From Gnetum montanum (taxonomy: Eukaryota; Streptophyta; Gnetopsida; Gnetales; Gnetaceae): a stretch of 64,000 nucleotides of DNA. Both the position numbers and the translations under genes were made by a program. A model generated the notes under the pieces. That model made no database searches. It was not told the origin of the DNA and saw nothing but the letters and a program-made list of their open reading frames with translations. Below, piece by piece: positions 1 to 11,321 of the stretch (position 1 is its first letter; the number at the start of each line of letters is the position of its first letter). Where the stretch lies: the NCBI GenBank assembly GCA_015680685.1, contig MNCI01005798.1, forward strand, positions 762,406-826,405, given 5' to 3'.

Positions 1-463
1 GAGCAGGTAAAGGTCATTGAATCTTCTGAACGGGAAGTGGATCTTCCCATAGGTGAGACTGCTACCACTTCCTTTTCTCCGAGACTGCTGAGATGGACAA
101 CCGTCGAAAAGGAGAAAGCTATTGTAGACATTGAACCAAGCGATAGGCATTGGAAAAATATCACAAAGGAGGAGGTCTGGCACCACCTCAGGCTTGATTT
201 GGATCACATACCCTTCGAAACGGATGCAGGGCTTTCTCGGGTTAGTTACTTTTTGCTATAGAAAAGGCCTAAGCTAGCTTTCATGTGTTTCTCTAGCTGA
301 CTACTTCACTTCTACAATGTAGGTTCCATATGAAGATGTAGGGCTTGTAGAAGGCAGAAATGAAGAGGCAGGTGAGGGAAATGCAAAGGAAGGCAATGGT
401 CAAGGGAATGATGTAGGAATGAACGATGTGGATGAAGATGATGCAGATGAAGATAACCCATGA
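1..463 (+). CDS. 3' end of antisense spliced gene carried by element A (partial)
   Basis: This is the last part of a gene lying antisense to Tat element A. Exon 1-240 is open in frame 1 from the window edge. An 82-bp intron at 241-322 has donor CGG|GTTAGT and acceptor ACAATGTAG|GTT. The final exon 323-463 ends in TGA and encodes a very acidic, glycine-rich tail (ending VDEDDADEDNP). No stop interrupts the roughly 126 visible codons. The protein matches the C-terminal exons of the antisense gene in element B (32152-32253 and 32348-33132): both share the pattern E(R)E(V/I).(L/I).IGE, then a WTTV/WSTV block followed by K.KA, and the intron sits at the same point in phase 0. Function is unknown. 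The shared position and intron make me sure it is the same gene; whether it is expressed cannot be told. Confidence 0.7.
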
Positions 464-970
464 TAGCATGGGATTTTTTGAAATTTTGAATTTTTTGTAG
501 AATTTTTGCAAACATTATTTAAATGAAAAAATATTTGAATGAAAAAGAAGAATTTTCAAAAATAAATTGGTTCTACGCTAACTTATGCATTGTTTATGTC
601 ATGCATTATATGTTATCTTCTCATTTTTGATGTTTTAGTTTTAGGCCATTTTAGGTCATCACTAGTTTTAGGCCATTTCAGGCCATAGCATGGTAGTGTA
701 GTTTGAGGCCATTTCAGGCCATGGGATAGTTTTAGGCCATTTTGGGCCATGGGATAGTTTTAGGCCATTTTGGGGCATAGCGTATTAAAAGGAATGATAT
801 GCTAATGATTTAGAGGATGACTAATTAGTACCTAGCATAGATGGATGGATGTAAAACAAAAAAGGTGGTGGATATACAAAGGATGCAAAGTGGGCAAGAA
901 GTAGTGGCATTGCTACGCTATGCGTAACTACTTCTTGACCCATCGTAGATTGAGCAAGGCATAGGGCCGA
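464..970. repeat. Spacer of element A with short GGCCATTTTAGG repeats
   Basis: No coding sequence is visible between the antisense gene's stop and the end of gag-protease. At about 630-785 there are five irregular copies of a 27-37 bp unit built on TTTTAGGCCATTTYRGGCCAT. Read on the minus strand (the sense of element A) this is ATGGCCTGAAATGGCCTAAAACTA, cut here into two halves of one motif. The same unit recurs in element B at 31480-31750. The repeats occupy the same place in both elements, between protease and the antisense gene. Confidence 0.6.
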
Positions 971-2440
971 GATGCTTTGCTATGACCTTCATCTATATCA
1001 TTGTCCTCCACTTGGAAGGGCAACTCAGCCCATGCATTTTCACTTTCTAAACTAGCATGTTGAGCTAGTTCCCTTGCTAAATAGTTAGTGTGTATAGAGA
1101 TAGGTGCTTCATTCTCAGAGGTTACGACCTCTGAGCCCTACTCCATGTCTATGTTATTAATAGCTTGTATTGCTACCTCATCACCATGGATTACCACCTC
1201 CCTACCTACATAGGATAGATGGATCTCCTAATGAATGGTTGAAGCAAAAGCCCTAAGTTATGCTAACCATGACCTCCTGAAGATTAGGTTAAACCTGGGC
1301 ATCTCTTCGACCATCATGAATGTTGCATTTGTGAGGAACTAGTCCCCTGCCATGAAGTCAATATGTACCATGACTTGTGACCCACTGAATGACTTTAGAC
1401 ATGATGTTGTTATGGGTTTAATCTGGTTGAGCAAACCCAGCTTATCCACAATAGGGAAAGGGATGACATTTGTGGTAGCTCCATCATCAATGTGTACACA
1501 TTGGATCTTATGTCGGCCAACCCTAATTGAGATGAAAAGAGGCGTTTTAGTCACCTGACCCTTTTCAGGGTCTTCCCTGATGGAATCATTGCAAAAATTC
1601 AGTTGGGATGGCTTTGGTTCTACGGGCATAGAAGGAAGCATGACCAAATGGATCACCTTCTCTTCCATTGGCATGTTCTCATCAACCAAAATTACCATTA
1701 ACATGCAGACCAAAGCCTCACAGTGTGTGGTAGATGTCATGATTAGGTCGTATAGGCTTAGCATAGTGTTTTTTTGTTTTAGAGCTTGCTTGACCTAGGT
1801 AAGGGTATTCAAGAGGTCTTGGCCATTTTCCAGTTTACTTCCTTTCTCCTCTTCTATTTGTCCCAAAAGATGAATTTCCCTAGAAGGGACAATTTCAGGT
1901 TTGGGTTCAAGCCCTCTTGGAAAAGGTTGCAAAGACTATGCACGTGTAGCAAAATCATTTTTCGGTGATGAGGACATAGATGTAAGGGGTGAGGATGTAG
2001 GTTTAGAAGTACTTGGGGTGGCACTTTCCCTTGACATCTCACCTGCAAAGTGCACTTCTCATTTTTTAGGATGAGAAGGCTATGAAGCTACTTTATGCAG
2101 GGTGAGGGCTGGTGCATGGCTTGGCCCCCTGATAACGAATGGAGCTAATGGTGTTAGAGTATGAGGTGGTGCTGCGGTTCTGCTAATAGGTGGTGCAGGG
2201 GCGAATGCCCAAGGAGGGACTCTTAAGACAAATGGTTGCTGCAGACTTTGATTAGCTGTAGGTGGTGCTAGTGCGCTATGCTGAGGCACACAGACCACAA
2301 ACAGCTGCTGGGGTGGTCTAGGATTACTATCAATGCCGATGGTGTTGATAATGTAACTAACATTATTGGCATTTATAGGATCAGTGTAGACGTGCAAGGA
2401 TTGATTCTCAGGACATACTAGATTTCTTTCATCTAGCACC
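970..2440 (-). pseudogene. Element A gag C-terminus, linker and aspartic protease
   Basis: Decayed gag-pro tail of a Tat-lineage Ty3/gypsy element. The linker (about 2440-2090) holds proline-rich repeats with FVVCVP, FVLRVP and FVIRGP, as in element B. The retropepsin core lies at 1339-1764. Its active-site motif is VHIDDGATTNVIP, followed by the flap region (KPITTS.LKSFSGS) and, after a stop, a motif resembling F.LI.G near 1270. The protease aligns with the one at 30137-30994. Downstream an acidic linker runs to about 970. Several frameshifts and stops make this non-functional. Confidence 0.75.
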
Positions 2441-4740
2441 AGTTTTCTCTAATCAATCATCCTTTGGATGTCGTCCTTCAACGCCATGTAGTAATCTGTG
2501 TCATGACCACACTATTGATGGTAGTCACAGAATTGTTCTAGCTTGAAACCCTTAGGAACTGGGGGCTCATTGCGCAAAGCTAACAAGGGGTTACTGAGAA
2601 GTTCACAGTACTATTGATGCTTCCTAGCTCCCTCTTCTAACATCCTCTTATGTTGGATGTACCCTGCTACCAGAAATTGCTTCATAAGATTTGAAGGCTT
2701 GACTAGCAACGATGTGTACTTCGAGTGATCTTTACGCTCAAAGTTTGGTTTGGGTGGTGCGAATGTAGAAGGTTGTGGTGCGTTGCCCTGTTTGGACACA
2801 AGGTTAGCTATAGGTGTGGTTGGTTTCTTGTTGTTCTTGTTACTATTTTTATTAGATTTGGATTTGGCCTCATTCACCACAGTGGCCACTGTGGATATAG
2901 AAGCTTTATCCTTATCCTTCTTCGTGAAGGTGTTCTTGTATGCAATGTAGGCCGGGTCTTTGCTTATCTCAGCCGCATCCTGTATGCTCTTGGTCTAGGT
3001 GAAATCCTGACTAAGAGTGCATGAAGCAAGATAATACAGCTTAGACTTAATAAATTCATTTACTACACCCTTGAAGATAGCCAGAAAATGGGCCTCCATG
3101 ATGGGCTCACGGATTTTGTTAAGGGTAATGCTCCAACATTGGATGAACTTCTGGACTAGTTCCAGTGGGTCTTGTTTCACGCTCATCAACTAATCTAGTA
3201 TGACCTCTGGTCTCAAGTTGTACTTGAAATGCATCATGAACAAGGTTAGAAGCTCCACTAGGGTTGATATGGAGGAGTGTGAAAGGCCACGGTACCAGTC
3301 CAGGGCTTTTTCGGTCAAAGACATGGCAAAGATACGGATGATCATGTGTGGCCATTGTTGCAACAGAAGAGACTTAAACCTAAACTTAACAAGGTGTGCA
3401 TTGGGATCCACCTCCCCATAGTACTTCATGAAATGCAGGAGTGACATCCCTGGAGGAAACATTAATGTAGGGACTACTAGGTTGATGGGATTGTCAAGGT
3501 AGAGTTCCATGACTTGTATGATGTCAGACCCGATAGCCTTGAGGCATTTTATTTCCTCAGTAAGGATCTAGATAAGCTAGAACGCTTGATCTAGACCTAG
3601 AGATGATGCAAATGTTTGGGGAATTATCGAGGTATATCCCATCTAAGGAGTGGTAGGGGTAGTAACGTGACCCATCAGTGGTGCCGTTGGGGTGGCCCCT
3701 GTGAACTGTGTTGCTTATGATATCCACCACCAGGCAAGTGGTGCTATTGAAGAAGCAACCATGGGTTGAGCTATAAGGTAGGCTACTTGTGTGGTCAATG
3801 GAACAGACCATAATCCCATACTGGGTTGTACCAATTGCAAGGCTTGGTAGGTCTACTGGCAAATGTATTGAGACATCTACAATGGTAGCATAGCAAGAGG
3901 AGAAGTAAATGGGGTCCACCATGTGGATGGGCCTGGGCCCATCATTGATGGTGGAACAAGTGTAAATGTAGGAATAGAGGTGGAAGTTGTACATGACTGT
4001 GAGGTAGGTATTGTATGAATGTGTGGCAAGGTAGCCATGATCTATGCGTGATAGGATGTAGGAATGGATGAAGGAATAGGTTGTAGAGGAATAGGTTGCA
4101 AAGGAATAGCTACTCAAAATAAAATAGGGGAATATGGGTGTTGGTACACCGAGGACATGACATGGCTACCCATTACAGATGTAACTGTGGGTTGTGAAAG
4201 CATAGATGTGATTACGAAGGGAGCAGCAATAGACAATGGATTCATCCAAAAGGACAGGGTAGGAAGGATGGTGGTAGGGTTGGTTTGACCCCCCCCCCCC
4301 CCCCCCCCCAACCATTGGATTGGAAATCTAGTTCCTCCTGTCAGTCCTAGAAAGCCTCATCATGGTGAGATGTTGTCTTGTGGCTCCCTAGGCCTAAGGA
4401 CCTGGATCAATTGATCTAGAAGCCATTGGTTCATTTATGTTAAGGGGATAGAAATGCAAGGAGTGGGAATGAATTATTTTCTAGTGCAGTAGGTGAACTC
4501 AAAGCTACATTTGTCTTCGAGTTCTTGCACATCTAAGGGAAGATTTCCCTACACCTTAGCACAAAGAAAGTTGTATTGTTCATGTTGCCTAGCCAAGCCC
4601 TCAGGACCCTAGTTTTGGATCTTGAGGGATTGACGTGGCCCCAGCACTGGGCTGGGTGGTCTCTTGGCACCTTTAATTCCTTGAACCATGAGAGGAACCC
4701 TGAGGCTAACAGTAGCAACAGTGGTAGTTGCATAAGTCAT
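2440..4740 (-). pseudogene. Element A gag polyprotein (Tat lineage)
   Basis: Gag remnant spread over three frames. The likely start is the ATG at 4740. The conserved N-terminal block (EQYNFLCAKV...) parallels EQYNFICVKI in element B. The retrotransposon-gag core at 3510-3190 carries AMSLTEKALDWYRGLSHSSI, the usual S-L-x-x-x-A-x-x-W-Y pattern. A lysine-rich region (2889-2700) and a Tat-type zinc motif near 2540-2500 (FCDYHQ, a stop, CGHDTDYY, with the final cysteine lost) follow. A run of 21 C at 4289-4309 lies in the middle and may be a slippage or sequencing problem. Confidence 0.75.
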
Positions 4741-5115
4741 TGTTGTAAGGCTAAAAGAAATCTAAGATAGAAGATCTAGTTGCGATTTAAGGCTTTATGT
4801 CCTATAGGGTTCCAGAAGAATCGTCAAAGCAACTTATTTGCACCATAATATGCATAAACAACCACAAAAGGGTATAACGTTTACGCTAGCACATATTAAC
4901 ATACAAAAAGCAAGCAGGACTATAGTGAAAATCAGGAGAATAGATGGTGATCAAAGGCTTTATGTCCTGCAGGATTTCGAAGGAACTGTCAAAGCGACCG
5001 ATCTGTACCACACAATGCATAAACAACCACCAAAAGGGTGTTAAGTTTATGCTAGTGCATGTCGGGGTAGAGAAAACACACAAGACTACCATGAAACATG
5101 GATAAGGCACCAAAA
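4741..5115 (-). repeat. Leader of element A with a 165-bp direct duplication
   Basis: Untranslated leader between PBS and gag. Two copies of one sequence (starting GGCTTTATGTCCT at 4791 and 4956, and sharing ATAAACAACCAC.AAAAGGGT) lie in tandem with a 165-bp offset. No coding sequence is seen. Confidence 0.65.
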
Positions 5116-5134
5116 GGCCCTCCTTCTAGTGCCA
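5116..5134 (-). other. Primer binding site of element A
   Basis: On the minus strand, six bases past the LTR end, reads TGGCACTAGAAGGAGGGCC. It is identical over all 19 bases to the PBS of element B (26632-26650). I recall boxes of this kind in Tat elements but cannot assign the tRNA with confidence. Confidence 0.75.
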
Positions 5135-5860
5135 AAAAATTGTAGCAACTGAAAATGTCGGTGGCTGGAAAAACACCAATAGGTCATTGGTTGGATAGTC
5201 CAATCCATGCGAGGGCTATGCTAGATAAAAATGGAAATGAGGTGCCATGAATGATTTAGTCAATTAGACAGGGACTTAATTGGTGTCTCTAAACCTTTTG
5301 CAAATGTTTGATTTGAAAATAATGCTTATAATGTAAAATAATAATTTTTTAATGTGAGGGAACAAAAAAGATGTAAAATGTGATGACAAGTAGGAAAACA
5401 AAGTAAACTGGAATTAAGAAAATGCACCACTTCAAGGTTATGACTTTACTTTATCAAAATGGATACAATTGGTTGTACAACATTGGGAAGCACAGAGATC
5501 CCAAGAGTAACCAAGACGTTCAAAGTAAGCTGACAATGTGCTTGAACATGGGCTCAAGAGCCAACAATGCAAAAAAATGCTATGAGGCTAACAAAATTAG
5601 CTTGAAATAGAGGGGTCTTGTTTTGCTAACCACTAATAGGATTCACTAACTACTCAAGTTTGCCAACTTTTGTAACAGAAATTCTAGCCAACTGCTTAAA
5701 TTTACCAACCCTTTGCTAATTTCCCAACTAGATGCTCAAGTTTGCTTACAAAATGCCAACTAAATTTTTATTAACACTTACCAACCAAGATTTGCCAACT
5801 ACTACTTAAATTTCCTCATGAATGCCAACTTGGCAACCCTTTAAGCATTTCTCATCGGGG

Positions 5861-5868
5861 TATTTATA
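5861..5868 (-). promoter_or_regulatory. TATA box of element A LTR
   Basis: TATAAATA on the minus strand in the context CCTATAAATACCCC, inside the LTR and upstream of the PBS. Confidence 0.6.
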
Positions 5869-6044
5869 GGGCGAGGAGCATGTGAGAAATGCAGTTTGGA
5901 TGCCATGTTTCCTAGACCCACAAGATGTTGACGTGTCCATGCTGCATGAACATGCAAAGCTGATTGACAAGCTTGCGACACTATAATTATGCTATCAGAA
6001 CATGGAGATGTGTGACAGCGATGCAGACAAGAAGTGAGGTGCAC

Positions 6045-6720
6045 TGATGTAGCGTAGCTACCTACTACACTGGACTACACTATGATGCATAGCATGTTGG
6101 GTTAGCATAGCAACTTAGTACGTTGTGCTACACTACGTAGCATAGCGTAGCCACTAATTTGAAGAAGAAATTTGCATTGGTGTTAACTGCATGTGCTAGA
6201 AACTTTTGAAGTGTTCTAACTAGTTCTGCATGTTTTCTACACTATGCTACACTGCGTAGCATAGTAGCTGGCCTTAACTGCGAAAATGCTAAAAATATAC
6301 AAACTTTTTACTTTGCAATGTGAAGCCCTAGAACATGTTGATCCTACATTTTGAGACACCTTTTTCCATTCTTGCATACTTGCTATGTTGTGCTAAGCTA
6401 TGTAGTGTAGTATAGCGTGACAGCTAACATAGCCTACTCTTTGCTAAATTCATCTCTTTCTGGTGGAAGGATCCTTGCTAAAGGACTTAGAGTCGAGTGA
6501 GGCAACTGGTCTTGAAGGCTCGAGGTTCTTACTAAGTGCAATTGAATTCACTAAGCAAGTTGGGCCTTTGTGTATTGCTTTTGCTAAGTTGTGCTATGCT
6601 ACCTAGCGTAGCATAATGTAGCACTTTGTCTTGCAATAGTTTGTCATTGATTATTTGAATAACTTTTCTCCAAGGCTTGCTATGCTACATAGCATAGCGT
6701 AGCATAGCAAACTTCTATAC
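6045..6720. repeat. Array of palindromic GCTACGCTATG / CATAGCGTAGC motifs in LTR A
   Basis: At least six clusters (near 6045-6155, 6235-6265, 6390-6415, 6590-6625 and 6675-6710) hold nested inverted copies of GCTAYGCTA and TAGCRTAGC that could fold into hairpins. The same vocabulary appears in LTR M at 63435-63845. The array lies in the presumed U3, upstream of the TATA box. Confidence 0.65.
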
Positions 6721-7001
6721 TAGAAAAATTTCTAAACTGTTTCGCTCATCCTAAGCACCACCGACAACTCCACGCATTACTTCTGAGTAGGCTATTTGCT
6801 GGATGAACTACCCTGGTGGGCAAGCCAGAGGGTCCGTTGAGCCTGTCAACATTGGGAGTAGAAAATTTTCCAAACTTGACAGTCTAAACTTAGAGCATCC
6901 ACTTCCTACCAAATGGTCATGACACTACACTTGTGGAAATCCTTGCCTAAATTCTAAGACCCTAATGGCACTGGAGGATTCCAAAATTTTAGGGTGTTTC
7001 A

Positions 7002-8145
7002 ACATCTATTCCTGAATGTGAAATCTTATGCACAAGTACTATGCCTTCTTGGACCATCAAATGGCTTTTCTACCAGTTGAGCCTTAGGTTGGTTTCTACG
7101 CATCTTTTTAGTACTTTCTCTAATTAATCCAAGGCTTGATCAAAGCTTATTCCATAAGTGGAGAAGTCATCCATAAAGACTTCCACTCCGTTTCCTATCT
7201 GCTATTGGAATATGCTTAGAACTAGGCATTGAAATGTGGCAGGAGCATTGCACAAGCCAAATGGTATTTGTTTATATGCAAATGTTCCCCAAGGACTGGT
7301 GAATGTTGTCTTGGCTTGATCTTCTGGGGCTATTTGTATTTCGTTGTATCCACTATAGCCATCTAGAAAACTATAATAACAATGCCCTGCTATTGTGTCT
7401 AAGACTTGGTCAACGAATGGAAATGGGAAGTGATCCTTAAATGTCGCCATATTCAGCAGCCTAAAATCTATACACACCCTCCATTTTCTTCCCTTTTTAG
7501 GCATGATCACCAGAGGGCTAACCCATTCACTATCATCAATGGGATATATGAACCCAAGCTTAAGAAGTTGTTCTATTTCTTCCTTTACTATTTGCTTCAA
7601 TTTTGGGTTCAATCACCTTCATGGTTATTTTCAAGGTTTCATAGAGGGGTCCATGTAAATCCTATGTTGGCATATCCTAGGATCTATTCTAGTTAACTTA
7701 GGGTATGATCAAGCAAAGGCTTTTAACCACTTGTTTATCACTTTTAGCAATCTTTCTTTTTGCTTGGGAACAATTCTTGCATTGACCATCACCAGTTTTC
7801 CATTTTCAAGGGTCATATATTCTAGACTTGTAGGCAATGGTTTCAAATCTATGGGCTCTTGTCTAAATCTCTTAGGAATTTCCAACTTCCCCCAATTAAT
7901 TATTTCAAGGTTAAGGGTTGGAAGTTGGCAATGAACTTGCTCAAGTGCATCTATTCTTCCAATGTAAGCCCAGTTATTCCCTCAGTTAGTTCCATGCATG
8001 TTATCGAGTTGCTCTCTTGATTAGCCATCAGCCACTAGGTGTCTTCTTGTCATGTGGCTACTACATATAGGCACTTTTGTATATTAATTTCTTGTGCACA
8101 CCAATTGCATGTAGGCAATGCTAAACTTTGCATAACCCATGATTT
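7002..8145 (-). pseudogene. Element C reverse transcriptase region (Athila-like), truncated
   Basis: Ty3/gypsy pol on the minus strand. The pre-RT linker runs over about 8145-7640 (motif KPLLDHTLS). The open RT block at 7612-7202 contains SEWVSPLVIMPKKG, the CIDFRLLN motif, FLDGYSGYNEIQIAPEDQ and the PFGLCNAPATFQ motif. After a small frameshift near 7202 it continues with the catalytic motif VFMDDFSTYG (intact DD) and KSHLMVQEGIVLVHKIS. This wording, especially FMDDFS and FGLCNAPATF, is typical of the Athila branch. The frame stops abruptly at 7002, where the LTR of element A begins; RNase H and integrase of C would lie left of the window. Confidence 0.85.
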
Positions 8146-9010
8146 CTACATGCAATGGCAGCCTGTGTCATTGTATGTGATGCATGGAACTTTCTTCTTC
8201 TCAATCTTTCCAAAAGTATTCTTCTTGGATATTTCCAGGGAAAGATCACAAATTCCTAGGAATGCATCTATAGTACTTAGCCATGCTATTCCCATTATTA
8301 TTGGGAAGTCCCCCTTACCATTAGTTACTTGTATCACTAGGAAATCAGTTGGATATGACCACCCACACACAGTGGTAACAATGTCCTCCACTAGTCCCAA
8401 GGGGATAGTGATGGACTAGTCAGCTAGCTCTAGTCGAATGTTACTCTTTCTTAATAAAGGTAGGTTCCAGGCTTTATACATCTCTTGTGATATTAGGTTG
8501 ACTCCGGAACCTAAGTCCGAAAGAGCTTTATAGGGTTCATTCCCAGTGACTTGGAGATAGATTAGAGGACTTCCAGGATAAGAGAATTTCTTGGGAAGGT
8601 GGCTCACCTTAATCCAATCAGTAATGGCATGTGTTAACATAACTGTGTACATTAAGCTCGATTTTGGGATTGAAGGAGGCCCCAAAGCCTTATTTGGTAG
8701 GGAGGTGTTCAGATGTTCAACCACTTGTGATGGTGAGGGCTTAGTTGGATTTTTGGTTATGAAGAAACATCTTTTAGACATAATGTTGTTAGAACCAATT
8801 GCAAGTTGAGGAGTCACAGCCCTCATGACATTGGGTTGTTGCGGTTGAGTGGGGAATACCCCTTGCATTGCTGGAGCAGCTAATAATGGAGCTATCGGTG
8901 TGAGAGTCATGGATGGGTTTGGACGATGGTATGTATGTGTTGTGTCTCCCCTATGAGAATGAGTCCTATAATACTCCCAAGATTGGTAGTGACTTTGTGG
9001 AGCCATGTGA
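8146..9010 (-). pseudogene. Element C protease domain and upstream linker
   Basis: Continues the gag-pol of element C. A proline-rich linker (from 9006) is followed by the retropepsin core: ALSDLGSGVNLISQEMYKA (active-site motif D-L-G-S) and PLLRKSNIRLEL; after one stop it goes on with PLGLVEDIVTTVCGWSYPTDFLV and FPIIMGIAWLSTIDAFLG. The same blocks are found in element D (62848-63066) and element E (22050-22340). One in-frame stop near 8416 separates the two halves. Confidence 0.8.
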
Positions 9011-11205
9011 CTAATAGAGTCACTTGGAGAGACTAGCTACTGCACGTAGTAGCCATATGGATCTGGTTTCCATAAAGGATATTGTTGCCTCGGTGGTGGC
9101 ATCCCCCATGACTATGCGTACTACCATTTTTGGTGTTGCTCAATAGGTTGTGGTGGAGTTCCACTTGGATAATACATTAAGGGTTGGTGAAACTACCTTG
9201 GGTTACCTTAGGGATAAGGTAACCTTCAGGGTGCTTGTTGTTTGTTAAGTCTTAGGTTGAATGCATACACCGTAGACTCTTGTAGGTGTGAGATTACAGG
9301 GCAACATCCCTTAGGATGGTCATATTGGCATATCTCACATCCATCTTCATTGTCCATATCAGAGTCCATAGCCTCTTCAGTGATGGCCATTTTACCCTTA
9401 CCTTTGTTACATGCATGGTCCAAATCCCTCTTTTTCTTTTTATGATAGTCACTACTTCGCTCCTTAGACTCCTCTATGATTTTAAGGATGGTTTTAAATC
9501 TACTATCTAAGGAGTCACACATTTGATCTACCTTTTTTGACACTTCTATGTTAATTTTTGAAGTGGAAAGGTTTTTCTATTTACCATCTCCTTGAGTGGT
9601 GACTCTTCCTCCTCCTCACAGAATCTCATCCCCCTTTTTCAGAGGGAAGGATCGTGGTTGTACTCTTCCACACTTTATCTCTTACGTAGCTCCCCTTCTT
9701 CCATAGCTACTTGCTCCAACAATCTATGAAACCTGATGGAACCTAAGCTCTAATAATCTCCCTTGGGCATATGTTCCAACGGTTCTCCTAGTTTCATGCC
9801 TAAGTCCATCTATGAGATGGTGTAGTTGATCCTACTACGAGCAACCATGGCCCAAGAAATGATGTAACAGTGCATAATAATGACCCATAGCAGCATCCAA
9901 GAGTTCATGATTTTCCTACTTCCATCCTTGGATTTACTTTTGTAGATTGGACACCTGACAATATGTTTGATACTTGTTATTAAATAGTTCTAGCATTGTA
10001 CTCCACCTTCAAATGGATTCCAATTCTAAGGACCAATACCAGCTTTCCGCTTCTTTTACTAGTTTCCTTGGGAACAACTTTAATTTTTGCCACTCGTTCT
10101 CAATGTTTTGCAAGGCACATGCATCGTGAAATTCTTGTAAGTGGTTCTGAGGATCAGCATTGTATCCCCCCTCAAATTGTGGGATATTATTCATGTCTAG
10201 TCTCTTGATCCTACTATCTTTTTGGTGCCTTGTGTGTATTCTTATGGCCTCTATGATGTCTAACATGCTTTGGGTTGCAAGTAGGGGTTCTTCATGATCA
10301 TTTTTTTCATAGAATCTGTGATTTCTATGTGGTTCCCTACTTTCCCTTCTATGTCGTGATTCTCTAGAACACCCTCATCCTCATTCTCGACTCTCTCATC
10401 AAGGTTTCTCACTATGTTTACCCTTATCCTCACAGTTAGGCTCCTTATGATTGCATCCTAATACAAATGGAGAGGGTGAATGTGACGATGAAGGTGAAGA
10501 GGAAGGAGAACTATCATCATGATGATGTTTCCTACCTTCTCTTTAGTGGTCTCGACCCCGATCGTGATTAGGATTAGACTACCCACCCTTATCATGTGTT
10601 CATGTTCCCTCAGTGAATACTTGGTATTCTTGGGGATCAGAACCATGGTTTTGAATCATAGAGTGAAGGTTCTAATGCACCACCTCCTCACCATTATTAG
10701 GAGTGTGAACATCCTTTTGTGGAAAACCTATTGAAATAGGTTTACCCCCCTCAATTTCGCTTAAGATGGGTGGAGTGTTATAGGATCCTTTGCCTTTCAA
10801 TGATGTATAGTATCTCTCCTGTCACAAGTCCCTTTGATGTTGTGCTTTTGTGGGTTGGTAGTCCCTTGTGTCATAATCATATGCAATGTACTTTGCATAC
10901 AACTGTGACATGCCTATTCATGCAAGAGCACAAAGGATCATGTTGGGGACTACTCAGTCTGGAGGCAACACTATGTTAACCTCCAAGTCTCTCCAACACA
11001 ATTGTTCATATTGATGGAGAATAAAGCTAAAGTCAAGTACATATTCATCATGATGAATATATACCACACAGAATTGTTCAGGAACTGGCTATTCTTGGTT
11101 ACGTATGTTGTGTCACTGACTGTCTCTTATGTTGTTCCTAGGTGATGAACTGCTTTTGTGCAAAGAAGAAGACATTTTAGTCTTTTTCGATGTGCTATTT
11201 ACCAT
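9011..11205 (-). pseudogene. Element C gag (Athila-like)
   Basis: Gag remnant with several stops and frameshifts; the likely first ATG is at 11205. The gag core at 10266-9990 contains MNNIPQFEGGYNADPQNHLQ and ESWYWSLELESI, matching element D. The 9543-9226 part holds the SKKVDQMCDSLDSRFKTILK helix, a basic stretch, and a zinc-knuckle-like cluster CEICQYDHPKGCC (C-x2-C-x3-H-x3-C). An equivalent in element G has C-x2-C-x3-H-x4-C. Confidence 0.75.
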
Positions 11206-11302
11206 TATCTTATTTTTCTTTTGATCAATCCTAAGGATTCATTCTAGAGTCCCAACAATGTGAATGATCTCCTACGTTCTACATAGCACACAAACAACTA
11301 AG

Positions 11303-11320
11303 TCCCCAGCAACAACGCTA
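11303..11320 (-). other. Primer binding site of element C (tRNA-Asp type)
   Basis: Minus strand reads TAGCGTTGTTGCTGGGGA, one base after the LTR. It differs from the Athila-type box TGGCGCCGTTGCCGGGGA only by four G-to-A or C-to-T changes. Confidence 0.75.
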
Positions 11321-11321
11321 A

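Larger units (their letters stand above)
5141..7001 (-). mobile_element. 5' LTR of element A (Tat lineage)
   Basis: 1,861-bp LTR read on the minus strand. It starts TGAAACACCCTAAAATTT at 7001, like element B's TGAAACACCACAAAAATTT, and ends GCTACA at 5141, next to the PBS. A canonical TATAAATA box lies at 5868-5861 on the minus strand. Upstream of it (6045-6720) is an array of palindromic CTACGCTATGCTACGTAG-type motifs. The LTR interrupts the reverse transcriptase frame of element C at 7002, so A inserted into C. The other end of A is outside the window. Confidence 0.8.

Noticed and set aside
3557-4117. 186-codon minus-strand open frame rich in S, Y and T
   Set aside because: It is an out-of-frame reading of the P/T-rich part of element A gag; the correct frame carries blocks shared with element B.
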